From Pogona vitticeps (taxonomy: Eukaryota > Chordata > Lepidosauria > Squamata > Agamidae): a stretch of 64,000 bases of DNA. Below the pieces are notes generated by a model that was given only the letters and a program-made list of their open reading frames with translations, made no database searches and was not told the origin of the DNA. Positions 56,601-64,000 of the stretch are shown here, piece after piece. Where the stretch lies: contig NC_135785.1 of assembly GCF_051106095.1 (NCBI RefSeq), positions 217,631,545 to 217,695,544 on the forward strand. Reading direction: 5' to 3'. The position numbers and the translations under genes are program-made. How positions within the stretch are numbered: position 1 is the first letter of the stretch; each line of letters opens with the position of its first letter.

Positions 56601-58442
56601 TAAACTCATTCAGAATCAAGTTTTGCAATAGATGTCTACTAAGAAGATTCACTGATTTTTGGGGGGAAGATCATTAGGAATCTTTTGAAATGTAAGGCCA
56701 TCTGGCTCCCAAATACTGGAAGTGGCCATGTTGATGCACAGTGAAAGAGTGAAATCCTGGTTTTGCTTTAGGACTGAGATTATATACTCAAGGTGGATTT
56801 TGTAGATCTAATTTTATAAGAATTACTTCTGTTAAACTGTTTACAGAAGTGAGGAGGATCTAATGGATCTTAAACTTCTGCAGATATATTGTCTCAAAGT
56901 ACAAAGTTGTCATTGTATCAAGTACAAAATGCACACTTTAAGTATGCACGTTCCATGTCAAGTAATAGTGTGAATGTAGAAACAAAAAGTGAGAGTAAGA
57001 GTCAGCTTAATGAGGCGAGAAACAGTCTTTTATCTCTTATGTTTGAATATGAATATGTTGGCTAGGTTTTGTCACTGTTGGCTGCAGTTAAAATAGGTCT
57101 TCCTGGTTATATGAATGTAGTCCCATCTACAGATCCCAGCACAACTTATTTATAGCCCAGATCTTGTTCTGTTCATTCACAATGATGCTTAACTGTATCG
57201 TTTTGCTTTGCAAAGCTTAATTTATAAATGCACACAGCTAAATATTTAGAACTCGTAGATATTTATCAGCTCTACAAAATTAATTATAAGCTTACTTGAA
57301 CAATCTAAAAGCAGTCATTAGGCGAGTAATATACTTTCAAAAGCTATGAACTGCATAATATGTAGTATGCTATTGATGCAAGTAAATATATTTTACTGTA
57401 CTTCATGTGTATAGAGGTGTTAGAATTGTCCCAGAATTGTAGCTGTGTAGCCCCCTGCTGTGTGATAATGCAAATGGCATCTAATGCTTTAATGTGCTGT
57501 GCTTTTGTGAAAATACTGGGTAGCACCATATTAGATGCAGAAACTGTTACTCAGCAGTTCACCAGCACTGAGTCAATATTTCATAGAGCAATTCCTACAG
57601 CTTCTTGAGGGAAAAATGTGATTGAAGTGAAAGTTTCAGCTAATGATTGTCAGTAGATGACTAGCTAATAATGTCTTTGGGTTTGATTGTGATATGTCCT
57701 TTCAAAACATCTTACTGATAAGTTTATGAATCAGAAACACATTTTCCTCCTTTTCTTAAGTAGAGACAATTGGCTTGAATTATCTCTAGACATAACATTG
57801 TGTAATAAACTCAATGTTGTGGTCATGATGATATTCTGAATTTAACGATCTATTAATCAGAGAATGCTGATCTCTGTTACCTCTGTATAAGGTACCTCAT
57901 GCAAAGCAAAATGTGTCTATTTTAATGAAGTGTAAGAGCATGACTCAAAAGATTTCCTGAGTACTATCACAATGTGTGACCTGTTTTATTATTTTCCAAA
58001 AGACAGACATAAAATAAGAAACATATGATAGCATTTAATTAAAATGTTAAATTTGTTGATTTTTCCATTCCATACATACAATTATATATTGTGGTAATCC
58101 AGATATAGAGGAAATAGATACTTTCTCTTTCTCTTTTGTTTTTTGTTTTTATATTATAGTTTGTTGTGTTTAACAATTGCAAATCAAATAATGTCTGTTT
58201 TCTTTATGTTCTTTTTCTTTTGTTTCATTCTTCTGATGTTTCAGTTTGCAAACTCTTGTTTAGCTTATGTCTTTTTCTGTCTTGACCTTTTATGACATCA
58301 GCTGAAATGTTATTGGTCAAATAAAAGTAGAGTTGTTTCTACTTTTTTGAAATATGGCTCTTATCTTTCTGACATTTACATATAATAATTGCCAGCTCTG
58401 TTTCACTAATTTATTCAAATGAATTCCTGCAAATCCCAAAGA
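53614..58442 (+). other. CADM2: Start of CADM2 intron 1
   Basis: The first 600 bases are strikingly pyrimidine-rich on the coding strand (C-runs near 53630, 53650, 54000 and 54170). A Z-DNA-prone GTGTGCGTGCGTGCGCGTG tract lies near 54855. From about 54250 on, the sequence is ordinary AT-rich intron. No further CADM2 exon, no gene in the intron and no clear repeat is recognised in this part. In mammals intron 1 is exceptionally long, so the absence of exon 2 is expected. Confidence 0.7.
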
Positions 58443-58560
58443 AATAGAGTGTTAGTATGTTGCAGCAAAAGCTACTACAACACCTGAAAAATTAATAAAT
58501 TCATTATACCATGAGCTTCTCTGGACTACAGCCCACATCATCACATGTGTAGAGTGTTAT
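58443..58560. repeat. Dispersed reptile repeat ('actacagcccac…catcac')
   Basis: 'gttgcagcaaaagctactacaacacctg' then 'aattcattataccatgagcttctctggactacagcccacatcatcac' follows the order of a repeat I remember as abundant in turtles, crocodiles and squamates ('…gttgcagcaaaaacaac…cttaaagactaacaaatttatt…cataagctttcgtgggctacagcccacttcatcagatgc'). I cannot name its superfamily with confidence. Confidence 0.5.
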
Positions 58561-60225
58561 TTGGAATTTCAGATGTATCTTATAGCATAACAAGAAGATA
58601 AGAATTTTTTTTAAAAAAACTAATTTCTTGCCATATTATTTTGAAGACAGCGTCATTAGCTTGTAAATTAGCTGTGAGACTTACCTGGAGGATTTGACAT
58701 GGTATAAAATAGCACTCTAAGCTTGCATCAGCATGAGGATGATGTTTCAAAATGAGATATTTGTCAGGAAAAAAATGTGGCACAAGATGTATTTTGAGTG
58801 CAACAAAAGTGACTTCTCATTTATGTTTTATGAGTGTAACAATGGGATTGGATCTAGGGAGTTTGCTGGCATTCCTAGAAGATCAGAGGTCTATTCAGGC
58901 ATTTTATCTAAAAATGTGTAGGGCTGTAATAATATTGGAAGGTGGGAATTCCACATGAATTCCACTCGCAGCTGGAAATAAAGGCCTTTGCATGTTCATG
59001 TGCAGAGGTCTATAGAGATGTTTGCAAGCCATTCAGATGAATACAATGACTGAAATCCTATTGCGCAATTACACAGATATTATAACTTCTTTATGCAAAT
59101 TGGCATCATTTAAGAAATCTCTGTAAACATCTGTGGCATATCAAGTTGTGCAACTCAGTATGCAGCAGATCATAGCTATGGAGATTTTCTGATTTATGGT
59201 AGTTAGCTTCCAAATATTACACTGCTTGTATAACAGGTGCAACAGATTTCAGCCAGTGTCTTATTAGAGCTTTGGATTATGGAAATGCTGTAAGCACATT
59301 CAGCTGAACGTGCTTACAGGTGCTTCTGCAGACCTTTGTAGAGAAGACATGAAGAACTGCCTCACTTTGGGTGGGGTTAAGAGGTGGGACACAGGGTTTA
59401 CCTGCAGATACTACAGTAGAAACACTGCATGTTTAATGTATGAAAAGGCTTAGATCCCCAGATATTTTGTGTTTTCAAATATAGACCATGACTGAAAAAT
59501 ACATTATAGTTTGTTGCTTTTAAAAAGTGTTTGGCAAGGACTTTTCAGGTTGCTGCTGCACTACAGGATTATTCTGTTAACTTTTAGAGTGATTTTATTA
59601 TTATAACTTTTCTAGTTATTCACGTTCTGTGTCCTCACTTGCAACCACAGCTAGTTAACAAGGAATACTTATGTTTGAATTTGTGGCCAGACTCATGATC
59701 TGGGTCATCTCTTATGTCCTTGATAAAGTGGAAATATGATAAGAAGATGAATCTACTACTGCTTCATCCATTACTGTTCTACTACCAAGAAGCTTCTAAG
59801 CCTGAGTGGCAAAGAATTGTAGCCATATCATTATCTTATACTACATCACTGTTAGGACCTGGAGACATTGTATTAACAGAGCTTTGTTGTCAAAGCTGAG
59901 TTGTCTATTATCCTAGGCTATCAGTAAGTAGGTTGTTGATAAATTTGTTTTCTAGTTATTGTCAGTGGAGAAAATTGACCTTGTTACCTCTTTAGCAATT
60001 CCTGAGGTTCTTAGGTGGTCATAATTGGTGGATAAAACTATTGCGCTCAGACACTCAGGTTAGTTTTACGTATCTATTCTCTGTTTCCACTTTTGTTCAT
60101 GCATAGCACAAATGGAGTCTGTTTATTCTTTTATATTCCAAGAGTCAAATGCTATATTAAGATGGATTGTGAAATCTTTCTTTGGAATAATTTTGCCTAG
60201 CATTTAGAGTAGAACTAGAAGAGAG
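58561..60225 (+). other. CADM2: CADM2 intron 1, no feature seen
   Basis: AT-rich intronic sequence. A small inverted pair 'gtaagcacattcagctgaacgtgcttac' lies near 59289-59318. No exon or gene is recognised. Confidence 0.55.
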
Positions 60226-60325
60226 CAGTGGAAACTCCCAGAAACCCTAGTCAGCACAGCTGGTGCTAAAGGCTTTTGGGAGCTGCAGCTCAAGAACACT
60301 TGGATTTCAAGGTTGGGAACCATTG
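60226..60325. mobile_element. Palindromic hAT MITE, partial
   Basis: CAGTGG joins directly to 'aaactcccagaaaccctagtcagcacagctgg', continues 'ggcttttgggagctgcag' and ends 'caaggttgggaaccattg'. It is the family of 45983-46120, with most of the left terminal repeat missing. Confidence 0.75.
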
Positions 60326-60714
60326 GTTTCGAACATAGATGGAAAACTTTGTGTGCATATCAATTTAAACACAAAACATAAGTATTGAGCTATGTCTGGT
60401 TATTGTATAGTGAAATTTTTCTTCATACAGTGGAAATTCTCTTTCTTTGGAGCATGCACTGTTTGTAAAATTTGTATGAACACAGCTGAATATGGTTATA
60501 ATTGTGTTCCTTCTGTGTTTGCCTGGATTTGTAAACTTGCAATACAGTTCATGCTTAACAATGCTAGGATTAGGGGTCCTGGGCCCCTGTGTGTAGTTCA
60601 AAATCCATGTATAACTCTTGTGCCACCCCCCCCCCCAACATAACTAAAAAGAGCAGTTCTCTTTATCTGGGTTCTCTACCATACCATAGTCCTTTCCATA
60701 CAGTATTGCGTGTA
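60326..60714 (+). other. CADM2: CADM2 intron 1, no feature seen
   Basis: AT-rich, with a C-run near 60626. Nothing else is recognised. Confidence 0.5.
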
Positions 60715-60870
60715 ATCTATTTTATTTATTTTTATTTATTGAACTTATATGACGCCCATTTAGACATAGTCTACTCTGGGCGGCTCACAAAACGCTGAAT
60801 AAAAACAATAAATATGAAATTACAATTTACAACATTTACACAAAACAAAGTAGATAAAGATGGAGAAAAA
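60715..60870 (-). mobile_element. L2-type LINE 3' UTR, minus strand
   Basis: The plus strand reads (TTTA)n, 'gacgcccatttagacatagt', 'ctctgggcggctcacaaaac' and 'caataaatatgaaattacaatttacaacat', the reverse of the L2-type 3' UTR (…gccgcccagagtgg…gggcg…aaat). No coding part is recognised. Inserted in antisense to CADM2. Confidence 0.75.
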
Positions 60871-62944
60871 TCTAGAGGCTGCATTAGATTTGATGTGTTT
60901 GGGGGCAAGCAGACAACTTTGATACCTTCACTGTTGAACTCATGGGCTTCTGGGTGGCTAGGATCACAATATTTAATGAAGCTTTATTTCTTGACAAAAT
61001 CCGTGTATAACCAAAACTGTGCTGTTTATACCTTTTCAATTCAAGGGAGACGTGCACGTTTGAATTGTTACTGAGAAGGTGTCTAGATACTTTGTACTAC
61101 AGAACATCTTCATATATGCTATCCAAACTGGGGGCCTGTGAAACTTATTGCTCATCCAATATGGTGTTACGAAGATATTTGTAAATCATAACTTGCTGCA
61201 GTTCTGCAGTTTCTATGTCCACTCATGAATTATTTTAATAATGTTCCTTTTTTGCCCTTTCCCTCTGATTTTATACAATTATCTCAGGCCAGAAACAATT
61301 GGCCTGTTTTATTTAGCACTATTTGTGAACCTTAAGTCTGCTTCTACTTAGCAAACCTCTCTGTCCCAGTAGCTTAAAAATGTCTGGCAGCTCTGGGAAA
61401 TTTTAAGAACAAATTACCTCACAGTGTCAGTTGCAGTAGATGCTTAGGGATAAATATCTGAACAAATGGAAAATACCAAACTGACCTACATCTGCTGGAT
61501 TATAATGTGTTAGTGGACCTGTTTTTATTCCTGCTGTGCAATATGGCCAGATAATGCTCTTGCTATTCCCTCCTTTGGAAAAAAAACTACACTTATTAGT
61601 TGGAAATAAGAGAAATCAGTTCCTGAATTATTGATAAATTCATCTGATGATTCTTCAGTGTACAAACATTTTTGTTCATAATGTTAACACTAATACTATA
61701 GGAACTACACTTGATAATATCCTGTTGTTAATAGCCATTGACAATCTGTTTTGACAGGGTGTATGAGGAGAGGAACCTGAATTCAACATAACCGAAAACA
61801 GTATGAGTAAATGCTAATCTCATAGCATTTCAGGGATATGAGCGCTGATCCTATGTAGTCCAAACAGGAAAAAATAGAAGGGATATAATGTGTAGCAATA
61901 ACACTTCCCTTACAAAACAGCTCAGTGAGGCCAGAGCATACTTAGTAGCCATGGAATATTGGATGTCTGATGGGCAGATGAGAAAGAGTGGAGAGGAGAG
62001 CACTGCTTAGATGGAATGGCTGGCTGGAACTCAGAACAAGAGGAGAACAGAAACATTTTATTACAGATCCCATGTGCAGTGAATAAAAAGATTGTTGTCA
62101 TGCAAGAGCAGAGAAATGCTGGGAATCTTATTTCTTGATTGGTTGAAACTGGGTAAACAGAAGCAACAAGGAAGAACTGAAGATTAAAGCATGTCAGCCT
62201 GGCCTTAATCCTTATAAGTTTCAAAGAATTAGAGCAAGTCCTTTTTCCTTTAACCCACCATACACATTTATAGGGCAGCTGGGCAGATGCTCTTCTTCCA
62301 ATGCTATGTCAGAGGTCTCTCTCGTCTACCGTTACCCCAATTCTACTTTTCTCAAAACAGTATGATCTGTGAATTATTAATAGGTGTGCTCTTTTGTTGG
62401 CATGTCAATTCAGTGGTGGGTGAAACTTGCACTCTCAGTCATAATCCATGATGTGAAGGACAGGAAAATGGGAGGAGATGTATCTGAGCTTGCACAAGAA
62501 AAGTGCATACACTATAGGTATTACATTGTTAAATTGGTAGGCAAGTGTGTGTTAATTTTTAAATTTCTACATCCACGTATTCTTCCATTTCTTTAAAGTA
62601 ATCTTGCATTAAACTAAAATTCTATTGAAACACCATATTAATAAGTTTGTTTAAAACTGCTGCATCTGTGTCTGGCTATGAATCAGACTTAATTAATGGA
62701 GAACTGTAGAGTGTTTTTAAAATGGGTTTTAGAGACCTGACAGTTTGCTCAAACTTGTTTACTTATTTAAAACAGATTTTTTAAAATCAGCTGTAAAAAC
62801 ACACCTAATCACATTTTTTCTATGCCAGCTTTATTTACAGTTAATAGATAAACGGGCATATGGTGGTTATATTTCAAAAAGAAAGAGGACAGAAGACACT
62901 GACCAGTAGTCTGGATTTACTACATATGTACATTGCATTTGAGT
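60871..62944 (+). other. CADM2: CADM2 intron 1, no feature seen
   Basis: AT-rich intronic sequence without recognised exon, gene or repeat. Confidence 0.5.
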
Positions 62945-63045
62945 CTGATTCTGCAGACATTTATCTGGGAAGCCCAATAAACACAATGGGGTTTACTTCT
63001 GAGTTGACACAGCTAGGGTTGTGATGTTCTAATATTGCATTGTAA
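62945..63045. repeat. Old dispersed repeat with 'caatggggtttacttctgag' core
   Basis: 'tctgggaagcccaataaacacaatggggtt' then 'tacttctgagttgacacagctagggttgtgatg' matches a short repeat common in squamates ('ctgggagtaagccccattgaactcaatgggacttacttctgagtagacatgcataggattg'). It is diverged and unnamed here. Traces of the same repeat lie at about 7895, 41750 and 44757. Confidence 0.5.
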
Positions 63046-63384
63046 GATCAACGATGAGTGCATTAATGAAACATGACTAAGTATATTGTTTCTGTTGATA
63101 ACTGAAATTTCTAGACTCTTGAAAAAAAGGTCTATAAAGCTTTGAATGCAGTTTCATTGGTAGAGGAGGTAGTACACTCCTGCCAAGTAAATGGGAAAAT
63201 ATATAATATGTCTTAAGCAATTATTATGAAGGAAAAGTGATGTCAGGTTTGAGAAAGCCTCGGTTCATCTTAACAAGAGACATGGTCCATAGTGTATAAT
63301 AAGAAATGAAGAATCTGTTCCACTGGGAATTGCTAAATGCTAGGAAGGCTGTGTCTCATGTATAATCTCAGAGAGTTTAAGTTA

Positions 63385-63490
63385 ACTTCTGTCAGGTTGC
63401 TTCTAACTTATGGTGACCCTCCAAAAAACTTCATTATTAACAACCTTATTTGGATCTTGAAAATTATATCTTAGAGAATCTTTTCCTATC
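63385..63490 (-). repeat. Possible SINE/BovB-related fragment
   Basis: 'gtcaggttgcttctaacttatggtgaccctcc' and 'attattaacaaccttatttggatcttg' follow the order of a squamate repeat containing '…acttatggtgaccctatgaatgag…cattaacagccttgctcagatcttgcaa…'. Short and diverged. Confidence 0.4.
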
Positions 63491-63539
63491 TCCATTCTTC
63501 TACATTGGGGATGTATAAATACTATCAGTAAACAAACTA

Positions 63540-63970
63540 CAGTGGTGCCTCGCATAGCGACCATAATCCATTCCGGAAAAATCGTTGCTATCCGAATTCG
63601 TCACTATGCGAAAAGAAAAAGCCCCTAGGAACGCATTAAACCCCGTTTAATGCATTCCTATGAGCTTAAAACTCACCGTTCTGCGAAAATCCTCCATACG
63701 GCCGCCATTTTTGCTGGCCAGTATGCGAGGAAACGGCACGAAAACACTGCGGGTGGCCATTTTTTGCCCAGCAGCCATTTTGGAACCACCAATCAGCTGT
63801 TTTTAAAACATTGCTATGCGAAAATCAGTAAGCGAAACAGGTTACCGATCGTCGCAAAGCGATTTTTTACCATTAAAAACATAGTTATGCAATCGCAAAA
63901 ATGATTGCAAAAAATCCATCGCTATGCGGATTCATCATTAAACGAGCGCTCGCTAAGTGAGGCACCACTG
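63540..63970. mobile_element. Tigger-like MITE with TA duplication
   Basis: A 431-bp element with terminal repeats CAGTGGTGCCTCGC at the left and GTGAGGCACCACTG at the right, flanked by TA at 63538-63539 and 63971-63972. It is collinear with 5581-5996 through almost its whole length, including the 'gcctatgcgaaaa…catttt' interior and the repeated GCTATGCG units. Lies in CADM2 intron 1. The open frame inside it does not encode a transposase. Confidence 0.9.
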
Positions 63971-64000
63971 TATACTGTCAGTTTGGGATGTCAAGAAAGT

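Overview
The window looks like nuclear DNA of a squamate reptile, probably a lizard. The evidence is its mix of repeats: BovB (RTE) LINE pieces, Sauria-type SINEs whose tails match BovB, CR1 and L2-type LINEs, a DIRS retrotransposon, and hAT and Tigger-like DNA transposons. There is no prokaryotic gene organisation. The only host gene I can support is the first coding exon of CADM2 (SynCAM2/Necl-3), a synaptic immunoglobulin-superfamily adhesion molecule, on the + strand at 53547-53607.

Layout. Positions 1 to about 51900 are an AT-rich, gene-free region upstream of CADM2. It holds L2-type LINEs (3.0, 12.9, 25.7, 32.0, 34.4 and 36.4 kb), old CR1 pieces (1.4 and 23.9 kb), two BovB pieces (15.9 and 16.2 kb), many tRNA-derived SINEs, a 1291-bp hAT element with a perfect 8-bp target duplication (6040-7330), small palindromic hAT MITEs (8.06, 45.98 and 60.2 kb), TA-flanked Tigger-like MITEs (5.58, 22.27 and 63.54 kb), a broken DIRS element (32.2-36.2 kb) with a smaller relative at 8.3-8.9 kb, and several weaker LTR-like stretches. 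About 51915-54090 is a CpG island with GC boxes, an AUG-free purine-rich 5' leader, the CADM2 start codon, and a splice donor after 20 codons plus one base. From 53608 to the end is the beginning of CADM2 intron 1, which is over a megabase in human.

The exon call rests on the encoded signal-peptide start (VLRLYSLCGILIQ against VLRFYSVCGLLLQ in human CADM2, with the same 20-residue length and phase-1 boundary). The rest of CADM2 (Ig domains, transmembrane segment, PDZ-binding tail) lies outside the window.

I found no convincing unknown multi-gene system. The observations most worth follow-up are the uninterrupted, Glu-rich, in-frame leader upstream of the CADM2 AUG, with a CTG in a strong Kozak context; a SINE family that joins a Sauria-like tRNA head to a CR1-like tail (two copies with the same junction); the hAT element carrying a hairpin around a CA repeat; and LINE copies with internal deletions. 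All repeat family calls come from memory of consensus sequences, without database searches.
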